A stretch of 64,000 nucleotides of DNA from the NCBI RefSeq assembly GCF_026342435.1, contig NZ_JAPEMT010000008.1, positions 1 through 64,000 on the forward strand. Direction: 5' to 3'. Positions within the stretch are counted from its first letter, which is position 1, and the number at the start of each line of letters is the position of its first letter. Below are positions 15,672-24,598 of this stretch, one piece after another. This stretch comes from Streptomyces sp. NBC_00237 (lineage in GTDB: Bacteria > Actinomycetota > Actinomycetes > Streptomycetales > Streptomycetaceae). The position numbers and the translations under genes are program-made. The notes beneath the pieces were generated by a model. That model ran no database searches. It was not told the origin of the DNA and saw only the letters and a program-made list of their open reading frames with translations.

Positions 15672-16193
15672 TCATCCGGCGGCTTCGAGCTGATCCAGTG
15701 CGAGATACAGCGTCCGCACCAGCCGGGCGCAGCTCTGCGCGTGGGCCAAGGTGTGGTGCACCAGCTCGGGGAGCCGCCGGTCGGCCTCCCGCAGCGATGC
15801 CTCGACAAGGGGGCGCAGGGGGCTTCCCGATGGCAGTGCGTCGCAGCGGCGGCGCACCAGGGTGACCTGTTCCCGGGCGTGGTCGCGCAGCTGCGGGACG
15901 ACCGTCGCCCAGTGGCCGGCCTCAAGGGCGGTGGTCTTCGGCACGGCGAGCACCGCGGCCGCCAGGGCGAGGTGCGGGGCGCGGTCGAGCGGCAGGTTCT
16001 GCGCGTCCTGGTCGTTGGCGAGGACCACGTAGTGCGGGTCGAGGCAGGCGGTGTCCAGGTCGTAGGCCGGGGCGTGGTCGACGTCCTGATCCGCCCCCGC
16101 CTCCCAGGTGCTGTCGTTGTCGAGTTTCAGGATGCCGTCGACACCGTGCCGTGCCATCAGGTCCGCGAGCCGGGCGCGGGCTTCACTGCTCAT
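15672..16193 (-). CDS. Hypothetical protein
   Basis: 173 residues; GGGGAGG precedes the ATG, which overlaps the stop of the upstream ATPase-like gene (ATGA). The sequence is alpha-helical with a regular pattern (LRDHAREQVTLVRRRCDAL, READRRLPELVHHTL). The coupling suggests it works with the RsbW-like protein. No family recognised. Confidence 0.7.
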   Translation of the reverse strand: MSSEARARLADLMARHGVDGILKLDNDSTWEAGADQDVDHAPAYDLDTACLDPHYVVLANDQDAQNLPLDRAPHLALAAAVLAVPKTTALEAGHWATVVPQLRDHAREQVTLVRRRCDALPSGSPLRPLVEASLREADRRLPELVHHTLAHAQSCARLVRTLYLALDQLEAAG

Positions 16194-17122
16194 GCGCCCA
16201 ACCTCCCCGCAGCTGCGGGCCCTGACTCTCCTGTCGGCCGTGCCGGTTGCGCCCGTTCCGCCGCTCGTACGGGCAGCAGCGCCCACACGCTCTTGCGGTC
16301 CGTGCCGAGCGGAGTCCATCCCCAGTCGGTGCTCAGGGCATGGACCAGTTGCAGGCCGCGTCCGCTCTCCGCGTCTCCAATGCCGCGTACGAGCGCGGGC
16401 GGGCAGCTGCTGTCGTCGCGGACCTCCACCAGGAGGAGCCCGCTCCCATGGGTGAGGACCAGTTCGGCCATCGCGCCGACGGTGTGCTGCACGGCGTTGG
16501 TCATCAGCTCGGACACCACGAGCAGGGCGGTGTCGATGGCCCGGGGAATCCGCCATGCGGCCAGCGTCCGCGCCGCTGCCTCGCGGGCCCTAGGCACGCC
16601 TTCGGGAGAGGCAGGAAACGTCATTGCCGCCTGCCCGCAGGCCGCTACCCCAGGGCGTTCCCGGGCCTGTGCCGCGCTCTTGGGGCTGCCCGCTCCGCAC
16701 CCCCCGACCGCGACCGTGTCCAAGGGCGGCTCCTCGATGCCGGTGGCCGGCCCGTCGCCGCCGCAGGCTTCCCGCAGAGCCGCGTGCAGGACCGTGGCGT
16801 CGGTGTGCACGCGGCCGGGGCGCGGGGAGTGCAGCCAGTACGGGCCGGGCTGTGCTTCCTTCCCCGCTTCCGGCAGCACCAGGGAGTGGGGCGTGTCCAG
16901 GACGGTGGTGTGCGGCAGGTCCCAGCCGGTGGCGGCGCCGGGCGGTACGAGGAAGTACAGGTGCCGCTGGGCGGGGTCGACGGCGACGCCGCCTTCCCTC
17001 CCGCCCAGGTGGCTCAGAGCCCGTAAGCCGAGGTACCGCGGGACCCGTACGGCATCCGAGAGAGGGCCGGCGGGCCCGGGACACGGCGAAGTGCCGGACA
17101 GAGAAGGGGAGTTGCTGGTCAT
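16190..17122 (-). CDS. Protein with C-terminal RsbW-like ATPase (HATPase_c_2) domain
   Basis: 310 residues. The C-terminal half has the GHKL-type boxes of anti-sigma/serine-kinase ATPases: ELMTNAVQHT (N box), VEVRDDS and GRGLQLVHAL (G boxes). The N-terminal half is a separate module with HLYFLVPPGAATGWDLPHT and GPYWLHSP, not recognised. Streptomyces has many RsbW-like proteins that bind partner sigma factors or anti-anti-sigmas. Its stop overlaps the next gene. The Shine-Dalgarno is weak. Confidence 0.75.
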   Translation of the reverse strand: MTSNSPSLSGTSPCPGPAGPLSDAVRVPRYLGLRALSHLGGREGGVAVDPAQRHLYFLVPPGAATGWDLPHTTVLDTPHSLVLPEAGKEAQPGPYWLHSPRPGRVHTDATVLHAALREACGGDGPATGIEEPPLDTVAVGGCGAGSPKSAAQARERPGVAACGQAAMTFPASPEGVPRAREAAARTLAAWRIPRAIDTALLVVSELMTNAVQHTVGAMAELVLTHGSGLLLVEVRDDSSCPPALVRGIGDAESGRGLQLVHALSTDWGWTPLGTDRKSVWALLPVRAAERAQPARPTGESGPAAAGRLGA

Positions 17123-17223
17123 AGGAGTTTCCCGCTCGTGGGCGTCGTGGGTGCCTGGGACGCTACGCGGCAGGCCCGTTCCCAACCCGAGCTGAGAGTC
17201 CGGGTTGCCTCCCGGTACGGGTG

Positions 17224-18429
17224 CTACAGCAGGCTGAGCCGTTCCGCGAGCGCGGTCGCCTTGCGCCGGTAGGTGGGCCGGGACCGCTCGACAAGGGAGA
17301 GGACGAGCTCGCGGGCCAGCGGGGAACGCTCCAGGTCCTCGGGGGCGAGCTCTTCGAGCTCCAGGAGGTGGACCAGGACGGCGGCGTCCTCGCGGCGCAG
17401 GTCGTAGCAGCGGGCCACCTCGAGGATGAACGTGAACTGCCGCTCCCTGGAGGGAAGCTGGGCGGTGTCGACCTGGTCGGCCAGGCGCAGCGCCTCGGTG
17501 GCGTCCCCGGCGAGCATCTCCACCGACACCGCGTGCAGCTCCAGGTTGGTGGGCCCGAACACGGTCCACTGCACGTTGCCCTCCCCCACCTGTTCAGCCA
17601 GCGGACGCACCCGCCGGTCGAGGTGCTCGCGGGCTGCCCAGGCCCGCCGGGTACGGGCCTGGGCGACCACCGCGACCAGCTCCAGGGCCCCTTGGACGGC
17701 GAGAGCCTCCGGGGTGCTGAGGGCGCGGTGCAGGTCTTCGGCAGCGGACCGGGCGACGTCTGCGGCAGCGTGCTCGTCACCGGCCGTGGAGAGCAGGATG
17801 TGTCCCAGGTTCCACTGGGCGGTGGCGATCCGCAGCGGATCGTCGGCGTCTTCTGCGGCGCGCAGGGCCCGGTCGGCGACCATCAGGGACAGTTCGAGCC
17901 GCCCTGCCCGCCGGCAGTAGGAGCGCAGCAGCCCGTACAGGTCCGCCGCGGTGCGCAGGATCTCCCGGCGGGCGGCCGGATCAGTGCTGCGGCGGTGGGC
18001 GCGGACGGCTTCCTCGACATCGCCGATGAGCGCGGGCAGGACGGCCTCGGTCGCGGTGAACCGCGCGGCTGAGGTCTGCCACGTGCGCCAGAGGTCATCC
18101 ACCCGGGTCCGGAGCCCGACGTGCGGCGCCGCACCGCAGGGGGTGTTGGGGTACTGGCCGAGCAGGGCCCGTACGACGTGGTCGGCGGCGGTGTCCGGCG
18201 CCTGCGGTTGCGGGAGGGCCGACTCGTCCAGCAGGACGGCGACGGAGACCTCCAGTTCGGCGGCCAGCCGCAGCAGCACGTCGTACGAGGGCTTCTTGAG
18301 CCCGCGTTCGATCTGCGAGAGGTAGTCCTCGGTGATCCCGCACAGACCGGCCACGACCGCCTGGGTGCGGCCACGGCGCTCGCGGTGATGCCGGACGCGC
18401 GGGCCGAGGGGCAGTGCGGGCAGGTCCAT
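17224..18429 (-). CDS. XRE-family HTH regulator with TPR-like C-terminus
   Basis: 401 residues; AGGAGGA lies 5 nt before the ATG. The HTH covers about residues 11-66 (RTQAVVAGLCGITEDYLSQI then ERGLKKPSYD). The remainder is repeated helical text typical of the TPR-like regulators common in Streptomyces next to small effector genes. It sits upstream of the RsbW-like pair and may control it. It diverges from the phosphatase gene. Confidence 0.85.
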   Translation of the reverse strand: MDLPALPLGPRVRHHRERRGRTQAVVAGLCGITEDYLSQIERGLKKPSYDVLLRLAAELEVSVAVLLDESALPQPQAPDTAADHVVRALLGQYPNTPCGAAPHVGLRTRVDDLWRTWQTSAARFTATEAVLPALIGDVEEAVRAHRRSTDPAARREILRTAADLYGLLRSYCRRAGRLELSLMVADRALRAAEDADDPLRIATAQWNLGHILLSTAGDEHAAADVARSAAEDLHRALSTPEALAVQGALELVAVVAQARTRRAWAAREHLDRRVRPLAEQVGEGNVQWTVFGPTNLELHAVSVEMLAGDATEALRLADQVDTAQLPSRERQFTFILEVARCYDLRREDAAVLVHLLELEELAPEDLERSPLARELVLSLVERSRPTYRRKATALAERLSLL

Positions 18430-18548
18430 CCCGTCCTCCTGGAAGAGGGGGTTCCAGCGTAGTTCCGGCGACCGTCGGGCAGGCGGTATTACTCCAACGT
18501 GTGACACGGTGAGGCCCGTTGAGGGTGGCCGAAGGGGAGGCAGAGATC

Positions 18549-19241
18549 GTGCAGGTGGTGTTGTGGGACATCGACCACACCCTGATCGCCACGCACGGTG
18601 TCGGCGGTGAGATCTTCGGCGAGTGCTTCCAGCAGGTCACCGGACACCGCATGCGCGAGCAGGCGACTGTCGACGGGATGACCGAGCCGGTCATCTTCCG
18701 TGAGACCGCCGCTCTGCACGGGCTCGACAGCACCCGTGCGATGTTCGAGGAATTCGCTGCCTGCTCTGCCGAACGGCACCGGGTGCGCGCCGATGAACTG
18801 CGCGTCCGGGGTTGCGCGCTGCCCGGCGCGGCGGACACGCTCGCGGCGGTCGCCGAGGTGCCCGGGGTCGTGCAGACCGTCGTCACGGGCAACATCCGGC
18901 CGGTCGCCGAAATCAAGCTGGGCACCTTCGGGCTCGATACCCACATCCGGTTCGAGCTGGGCGGATACGGCGAGGACGACGACGACCGGGCCGCCCTCGT
19001 ACGCACCGCGATGGCCCGCACTAGCCAGGCCCTGCACATCACGGTCGCCCCCGAGGACGTCCTGCTGATCGGGGACACACCCGCCGACGTTGCGGCCGGC
19101 CTGGCCAACCACGTCCACGTTCTGGCCGTCGCCTCGGGCCGTACGAGCGCCGCCGACCTCGCCCGAGCCGGGGCGCATGCGGTGATCGAGGACCTCACCG
19201 ACCCGCTGCTGCTGGACCTCCTCACCCGCAGGACGAACTGA
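18549..19241 (+). CDS. HAD-superfamily hydrolase
   Basis: 230 residues from GTG 18549 behind GGGGAGG. HAD motifs: I, DIDHT (nucleophile Asp); II, TVVTGN; III, IKLGTFGL (Lys); IV, LLIGDTPADV. The insertion and length fit a phosphoglycolate-phosphatase-like subgroup. It probably dephosphorylates a small metabolite; the substrate is unknown. Convergent with the 19302 gene. Confidence 0.88.
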   Translation: MQVVLWDIDHTLIATHGVGGEIFGECFQQVTGHRMREQATVDGMTEPVIFRETAALHGLDSTRAMFEEFAACSAERHRVRADELRVRGCALPGAADTLAAVAEVPGVVQTVVTGNIRPVAEIKLGTFGLDTHIRFELGGYGEDDDDRAALVRTAMARTSQALHITVAPEDVLLIGDTPADVAAGLANHVHVLAVASGRTSAADLARAGAHAVIEDLTDPLLLDLLTRRTN

Positions 19242-19301
19242 CGGCCCGGCCCGCTAGAACCGGGCTGACGGGCCTGACCGCCTGGTGGTGCTGGTGGGCT
19301 G

Positions 19302-19514
19302 TCAGCTGACGGTGATCCGCAGGCCGTACGGCGCGCCCGAGCTGATGGCGGCGGCCTGTTCCTGGAGGTCGGCCTCGGTGAATTCGAGCAGGACGCGGTC
19401 TGCGGCACGGCGCAGCAGGGGGACCACGGTCGCCGCCGGGCGTCCCTGGTGGGTGGCGGCGAGCTTGGTGAACTCGTCCTCGTAGCCCGTGTAGAGGTTG
19501 GGCTTCTGGGTCAT
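19302..19514 (-). CDS. Small hypothetical protein coupled to the Y-family polymerase gene
   Basis: 70 residues; the ATG overlaps the polymerase-like stop (ATGA). It has a helical core (TVVPLLRRAADRVLLEFTEA) and a strand-like end. Overlap and a shared SOS promoter suggest a partner or modulator of the polymerase, but there is no recognised family. Confidence 0.7.
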   Translation of the reverse strand: MTQKPNLYTGYEDEFTKLAATHQGRPAATVVPLLRRAADRVLLEFTEADLQEQAAAISSGAPYGLRITVS

Positions 19515-20623
19515 GGCAGCGGCTCCTGGTGCTGTTCCGGTCGGGTGTCTCGGGCGGGGCCTGTGGCAGCCCCAGACCTGGGGGCACTGTGCTGGCGGCG
19601 CGCGGCCGCGCGTGCGCGCGGGGAGCGGCTCCGGTCCACCACGGCGAGTGAGGCGGGCACCAGTGCTGTGCTGCCGAAGCGGGCCCGGAGCCGGTCGGCG
19701 GCCTCCTCAACGGCGCGGGCCTGGTCGTCGACGGGGTCGAAGGTGAGCTGGTAGGCAGCATCTTCGGCGGGTGCGAGTCCTTCCGCGCGGAGCGTGAACG
19801 TGCGCACGCGGGCCCGCTGGAGCCCGAGCTGGGCGTGTATGTCGTAGACGGCCGCGGCCAGGGCCCGGCTGTGCTGGGTGGGCTCCGCCAGAGTGCGGGT
19901 GCGGGTGGTGGTGGAGCGGTCGGCGTACCGGACGGTCACCGAGAGCGCGCCGGCGACCTGCCGGGTGGTGCGCAGGCGCAGCCCAACGTCCTCCGCGAGG
20001 GCCAGCAGCGCCCGCCGCTGGGCGTCCGGGAGGAGTTCGTCGCGGGGGAAGTCGTGCCGGGCGCTGAGGGATTTACTCAACTCGCCGGGTTCCACCGGGC
20101 GGGGGTCGATGCCTCGGGCCCGTTCGTGCAGGAGCTTTCCGGTCGCGGTGCCCAGGATGCGCTGGAGGGTGAGCAGCGGGGTGTCGGCGAGGGCGCCGAT
20201 GGTATGCAGTCCGTACCGGGTGAGGGTGCGGGCAGTGGAGGGTCCGACCCCGGGAAGGGCGGCGGCCGGGCGGGGCCGAAGGAATGCCTCGACCTGGTCG
20301 GGCGGGATCAGGGTGGCGCGGCCGGGTGCGGTGAGGTCGGCGGCCATTGCGGCGATCAGGCGGGTGGGGCCGCCGCCCACGCTGGTGGCGGTGCCGTGGA
20401 GCCCGGCTACCTGCATCTGAATCATCGAGGCGAGCGCAGGGGCGTCCTTGTCGAAAAGGCGCAGCGCCCCGGTGATGTCGAGCTCCGCGCTGTAGTCCTG
20501 CGGCAGCGGCTGAACCCGGGGAGTGAACGTCTGCAGGAGGTCCAGGAGGTCCTCGTACTGCTCCTCGCTCCCGGCCCCGGGCGGGAGGTGGAAGTGGATA
20601 CGGAGGATGGAGCGGTTCTGCAC
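19511..20623 (-). CDS. Y-family DNA polymerase-like protein (DinB/ImuB type), likely catalytically altered
   Basis: 370 residues. Family features: helix-hairpin-helix ALPGVGPSTARTLTRYGLHT, RARGIDPRPV, and SLSARHDFPRDEL leading into a little-finger domain. The usual first motif with catalytic Asp is replaced by LRIHFHLPPG, and the SxDE motif by ELDITGAL, so at least one or two catalytic acids are missing. ImuB-like proteins also lack these and act as scaffolds. A LexA box lies 44 bp upstream. The C-terminal tail is basic and disordered. Confidence 0.8.
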   Translation of the reverse strand: MQNRSILRIHFHLPPGAGSEEQYEDLLDLLQTFTPRVQPLPQDYSAELDITGALRLFDKDAPALASMIQMQVAGLHGTATSVGGGPTRLIAAMAADLTAPGRATLIPPDQVEAFLRPRPAAALPGVGPSTARTLTRYGLHTIGALADTPLLTLQRILGTATGKLLHERARGIDPRPVEPGELSKSLSARHDFPRDELLPDAQRRALLALAEDVGLRLRTTRQVAGALSVTVRYADRSTTTRTRTLAEPTQHSRALAAAVYDIHAQLGLQRARVRTFTLRAEGLAPAEDAAYQLTFDPVDDQARAVEEAADRLRARFGSTALVPASLAVVDRSRSPRARAAARRQHSAPRSGAATGPARDTRPEQHQEPLP

Positions 20624-20666
20624 GGGAGCTCCCTCCTGACCGACGGCGTCCTACCTCGACACCCGT

Positions 20667-20682
20667 TCGAATACTTGTTCGA
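20667..20682. promoter_or_regulatory. LexA/SOS box
   Basis: TCGAATACTTGTTCGA is one mismatch from the actinobacterial SOS palindrome TCGAACnnnnGTTCGA. It lies 44 bp before the leftward polymerase-like start at 20623, so DNA damage probably induces that operon. Confidence 0.85.
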
Positions 20683-20837
20683 AGAATAGCCGGTGGGATT
20701 CCCGAGCGCGAAAGGATCAGCAAGCCAGCGAGCTGCTGGCGACCGTCAGCCCCCGGACGCAACCGTACGAAGCGGCAACCCCTTGGGCATCGCCGGTGGA
20801 CCGGGGAGCCGCAAACAGCGTGCCGTCCGCGATGCTT

Positions 20838-22001
20838 TTAGTCGGTGACGTAGACAGTCACGTACAGGTCACCGGATGGCCCGCCGTGGACGCCTGTGCA
20901 GCCGAAGCCCCGGAGGCGGACTTTCTGCCCGTCCTTGATGCCAGCGGGAAATCGCACTCTGTAGGTGCGCCGGGACCGGAGCACTTGCCCCTCTCCCCGG
21001 CAGACGTCACAGTCCTCCGCCGGGTCGTCATCCTCCTCGGATCTGCACACCGGGCACGGCTGGTAGGCGGACATCCGCAGGGGAATCAGCTCTCTTTTGG
21101 ACGCTTCCTGCCTGCTGATCCACACCTCGGAGGCCAGGTCGATGCCCTTGGCGGGGGTCAGGTCATCGTCCAGGTACTGGCCGATCTCCCCGAGGAGGTC
21201 GCAGACCTCCCCCGCGCTGTCCGGCCGGTGACGCGGGTCCTTGGCCAGGAGCTGACCGACCAGCTGTTCCAGTTCCGTCGGTACCTCGGGGCGCAGGGCG
21301 CGCAGTGGTGTGGGCTGCTCATGGATGTGCTGGTTGATCAGCTGCCAGGAGGTGCCGGTGAAGGGCCGCTGCCCGGTGACGAGCTCGTAGAGCACGCAGC
21401 CCAGGGAGTACAGGTCGGAGCGGTAGTCGACGGTGCCGGAGAGGGCTTCGGGGGCCATGTAGGCGGGAGTGCCGATCAGGACGCCGGTGGTGGTGATGTC
21501 GTGGCTAGGGTCGCTGCCCTTGGAGATCCCGAAGTCGACGACCGTCGCGTGGCCGTCCTCGCGGACGATGATGTTCGAGGGTTTGATGTCCCGGTGGGTG
21601 AGGCCCGCTTCGTGCGCGGCTTCCAGGGCGTCCGCGACGCAGGCCGCCATGTAGAGGGCCGTCGGCAGGGGTGGGAGTTCCTTCCTGAGGGCGGCGCTGA
21701 GCGAGAGGCCGGGGAGCAGCTGCATCACGAGGTAGGCGTACAGCTGCCCGTCGTGGACGGCGGAGCCGAAGTCGTGGACGGTGACGATGTGCGGGTGGGC
21801 GAGCCCGCCGGCGACCGCGGCCTCGCGGGCGAAGCGGGCCACCTGCCGGTCGTGGTCCGTATTGCCGTCGCCGGTGAGGACCTTCACGGCAACGAGCCGG
21901 TCGACCTTCGGATCGTGCGCCTGCCAGACCTGCCCGAAGCCGCCCGCGCCGATCGGCTCGATCAGCCGGTAGCGGCCGTCCAGCACGGTCCCTGCCCGCA
22001 C
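20838..22001 (-). CDS. Ser/Thr protein kinase fused to a DnaJ C-terminal-like zinc/peptide-binding segment
   Basis: 387 residues. Kinase part: glycine loop GAGGFGQV (18-25), Lys40, HRDIKPSN (136-143), DFG (156-158), APE (183-185), all intact. The C-terminus has CPVC (316-319) and CDVC (331-334), then YRVRFPAGIKDGQKVRLRG and GGPSGDLYVTVYV, a close match to the DnaJ/Hsp40 C-terminal substrate-binding module. There is no transmembrane segment, unlike many bacterial PknB-type kinases. A kinase acting on or with misfolded clients is a guess. GGGGGAG precedes the GTG. Confidence 0.85.
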   Translation of the reverse strand: MRAGTVLDGRYRLIEPIGAGGFGQVWQAHDPKVDRLVAVKVLTGDGNTDHDRQVARFAREAAVAGGLAHPHIVTVHDFGSAVHDGQLYAYLVMQLLPGLSLSAALRKELPPLPTALYMAACVADALEAAHEAGLTHRDIKPSNIIVREDGHATVVDFGISKGSDPSHDITTTGVLIGTPAYMAPEALSGTVDYRSDLYSLGCVLYELVTGQRPFTGTSWQLINQHIHEQPTPLRALRPEVPTELEQLVGQLLAKDPRHRPDSAGEVCDLLGEIGQYLDDDLTPAKGIDLASEVWISRQEASKRELIPLRMSAYQPCPVCRSEEDDDPAEDCDVCRGEGQVLRSRRTYRVRFPAGIKDGQKVRLRGFGCTGVHGGPSGDLYVTVYVTD

Positions 22002-22116
22002 GGCTCCCCCTCATGGGCACGCACCGCAGTGATCGGTGCACTCGACGTGTACCCATCACGCTACGCCGACAGAACCCCCTGCAACAGGGGAAACCTGACC
22101 GGCAGTCACATGAGGG

Positions 22117-22968
22117 TCACGCCGTGGTGCGCAGCGGGGCCTGCTGCGGCAGCGACGTCGTGGTGCCGTTCTGCCGGGCTGCCCGTTCGGCTCGGGCCCG
22201 GCGCAGGGCTGCCGCTTCGACGGCAGCGGCCTGGCGGCTCCGCTGGAGACGCGCCTCTGCGATCGGAGCCGGTGCGTCTGCCTGTGCGGCGAAGGCGCGG
22301 GCGCTGAGCTCGCGCATCGCCTTCGTCTGCCGCTCCACGGCCGCCGCGACCTCCGGATCAACCCGCCGACCGGAGCGGCTGCCCTGAACGACGGCCAGCG
22401 CCTCCTGGTACCCGGCGCACCCCATCTCCCGCGTCTTGACCTCACCGCTGGGCTCCGGGGCGGCCTGGCGGCGGCCCGGAGCAGGCGGGGGCGGGGCGTG
22501 GGGGGCCAGGACGACGATGCTGCGCACGGCCGACGTGCCGGTGACCTGGCGGGCTGCGGCGAGGATGCGGTTGGTGAGGTAGCGCAGCTGGGTGCGGTAG
22601 GCCATGGTCTCCGGCCAGAGGGTCAGGGCCCCGGTGGTGGGGTCGTACCCGCTGGCCTTCACACGGTCAGCGAGGGTGGGCGCGACCAGGGCCGCAATGT
22701 CGGGCCACTGGTCGAGGACGCTCGCGCCCAGGGTGGCCAGCTCCCAGACCCGGTCGGCGATCAGCTCCTTCGTGACGGCACCGAACGCGGCCGGCTCCCT
22801 ACGGTCTCCCCGGACAGACCGGGCCGGACGGGATCGGGGTGTGCGGGATTCGCTGGGGTTGTTGCCCCGCGCACGGGCGGCGGCGCGGGCGGACTGGAGG
22901 GCGAGACGGGCCAGGTCGGCGCCGGACACGGTCTCGGGTGCGGTCGGGGTGGTGGGTGTGGTCGTCAT
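22117..22968 (-). CDS. DciA-like (DUF721) protein
   Basis: 283 residues; AGGAGG precedes the ATG. SGADLARLALQSARAAARAR near the start and the domain VWELATLGASVLDQW to YRTQLRYLTNRILAAARQV with VRSIVVLAP match the DUF721/DciA family, proteins that load or regulate the replicative helicase DnaB. The basic C-terminus is an extension. It lies 10 bp downstream of the winged-helix replication-type gene, so the two may form a replication module. Confidence 0.75.
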   Translation of the reverse strand: MTTTPTTPTAPETVSGADLARLALQSARAAARARGNNPSESRTPRSRPARSVRGDRREPAAFGAVTKELIADRVWELATLGASVLDQWPDIAALVAPTLADRVKASGYDPTTGALTLWPETMAYRTQLRYLTNRILAAARQVTGTSAVRSIVVLAPHAPPPPAPGRRQAAPEPSGEVKTREMGCAGYQEALAVVQGSRSGRRVDPEVAAAVERQTKAMRELSARAFAAQADAPAPIAEARLQRSRQAAAVEAAALRRARAERAARQNGTTTSLPQQAPLRTTA

Positions 22969-22978
22969 GGCGGGCCTC

Positions 22979-24598
22979 CTACCGGCTGCCGAGCGTGGTC
23001 AGGGTGCTGGTGGCGAGGGCCGCCAGCTGCGTGGCCTGGTGGACCAGGTCCGCGCCGTAGAGCTCCTCCGTCAGGTCACGCCCCAGGGCATGGAGCGCGT
23101 TGACGACCGTGGACGGGTCGCCCGCGCGGAGTTCCTGCTGCACGAGCGCCCGGCCCGCCGCCTTCTCCGCGTCCAGGTCCTGCGGGACGCTGTCCGCGAA
23201 GGCTCCGGGAACAGCCCCACCTGGCACCGACGGCCGGAAGGCAACCTGGAAGGCATCGGCGACGCGCTGACGCACGCTGGCGTCGGCGGGGACCCGCCAG
23301 TCGCCGTCGAACTGCTCCCGCTGGCGGCGGACGTGCTGGATGCGGTGGCGGCGCATGGCCACCTGAGTGCCGCGCCAGTGCTCCACCAGGGCCGCACGCT
23401 TCGCCGGGGTGTCGATGCTGGTGTGTGCACCGGCCAGGAGGGTTGCGAGCAGCCCCGAGCCACGCCGTACGTGGCCACTGCCGATGCCGCCGCGAAAATC
23501 AATCCAGGCCCGGATCTCGGTGACCGACCACCCGGCATCGGCGACGTGCTGGCTGACCCAGGCGATACGACGGACGTGGCAGCCGCGCAGCCAGTCGAGC
23601 TCAGCGATCAGCTGACCTGCGAGGTGCAGGCGGTTGCCGAACCGGTTGCGCTTCTTGGGCCCACCGGCCCGCCGCTTCTTCCTCCTCTGGGTGGGGGAAT
23701 CGCTCTCCCCGCTTGCGAGGTTTTTCTCAGAGGGAGAGAGAGTCTTACCCGCAGAAAGGCACTGCGGGTAAGACCCAGGAGAATGGGGCTCACGGCCCGA
23801 CCGGCGCCGCCTACGTACGGGGCGCTTCCGCTTGGCCTCAGCCGCCGTCCGGGCAACCTCCACCGCACGCTCACGCCCCGCCTCGGTCACCCCGCACACC
23901 CGGGCCTCGTAACCCGCGCCGACCAGCCGGTGACCCATCGCGTCGTCGTACACCAGCGGGATCACCGCACCGTAGATCGTGGCCGTCGCCGTGTACGCCC
24001 GACCCGGCACCCTGAGGTTCCGCTTCGAGCCGTGGCGCACCCACACCAGGGCACCCAGCTCCCGCAGGATCTTGACGTGCCGCTTCACCGTCGCCCGCGA
24101 CAGACCAAGCCGCCGCACCGTGCCGTCGAGGTCGTACAGCACCAGCCCCAGCGTGAAATCCATCCGGGCCGCCAGGTCCTCCGCCACGCGCACCGTCGAC
24201 GGACCCGCCAGCGGGTGCAACCCTGCTCCCACCAGCCACACGACCGAACGCAGCCACGCCCGCGGCCCGGCACGACGCGACGCCGTCTGCTGCACTCCCT
24301 GCGCCTCACCTCGGACCAGCGCGAACGCGGGCGCTGCGAAGCCGTCGTCCGGAGCCGACCGGGGAGCAGGAACCTTCGCGGCGAGCGCCGCCGCAACGTT
24401 GAGTTCCACCTCGAAAACGTCACAGTTGTAGCTTCCTACCGGAAACCCTTCTTCCGGCACGAACTGCTCAAGAGCGAAGGAGTCGGGCGCAAATTCCGTC
24501 ACGCGGGAAGCCCGCTGGAACTGAACCGGGGTGAATCGGGCAGGGCCAAGCTGACAGGTGGACACCAGATCGGGCACTATGAAGAAACCAGCTTCCAT
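22979..24598 (-). CDS. Winged-helix replication-type protein
   Basis: About 539 residues if ATG 24598 is right; the start has no clear ribosome site and GTG codons inside (for example near 24400) are possible. The middle carries a helix-turn-helix (GTVRRLGLSRATVKRHVKIL, then LGALVWVRHG), followed by a basic linker (KRKRPVRRRRRSGRE) and a helical C-terminus with arginine- and tryptophan-rich text. The plan fits Rep proteins of Streptomyces linear plasmids, and the DciA-like gene follows directly. Identification is by context and fold only. Confidence 0.65.
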   Translation of the reverse strand: MEAGFFIVPDLVSTCQLGPARFTPVQFQRASRVTEFAPDSFALEQFVPEEGFPVGSYNCDVFEVELNVAAALAAKVPAPRSAPDDGFAAPAFALVRGEAQGVQQTASRRAGPRAWLRSVVWLVGAGLHPLAGPSTVRVAEDLAARMDFTLGLVLYDLDGTVRRLGLSRATVKRHVKILRELGALVWVRHGSKRNLRVPGRAYTATATIYGAVIPLVYDDAMGHRLVGAGYEARVCGVTEAGRERAVEVARTAAEAKRKRPVRRRRRSGREPHSPGSYPQCLSAGKTLSPSEKNLASGESDSPTQRRKKRRAGGPKKRNRFGNRLHLAGQLIAELDWLRGCHVRRIAWVSQHVADAGWSVTEIRAWIDFRGGIGSGHVRRGSGLLATLLAGAHTSIDTPAKRAALVEHWRGTQVAMRRHRIQHVRRQREQFDGDWRVPADASVRQRVADAFQVAFRPSVPGGAVPGAFADSVPQDLDAEKAAGRALVQQELRAGDPSTVVNALHALGRDLTEELYGADLVHQATQLAALATSTLTTLGSR

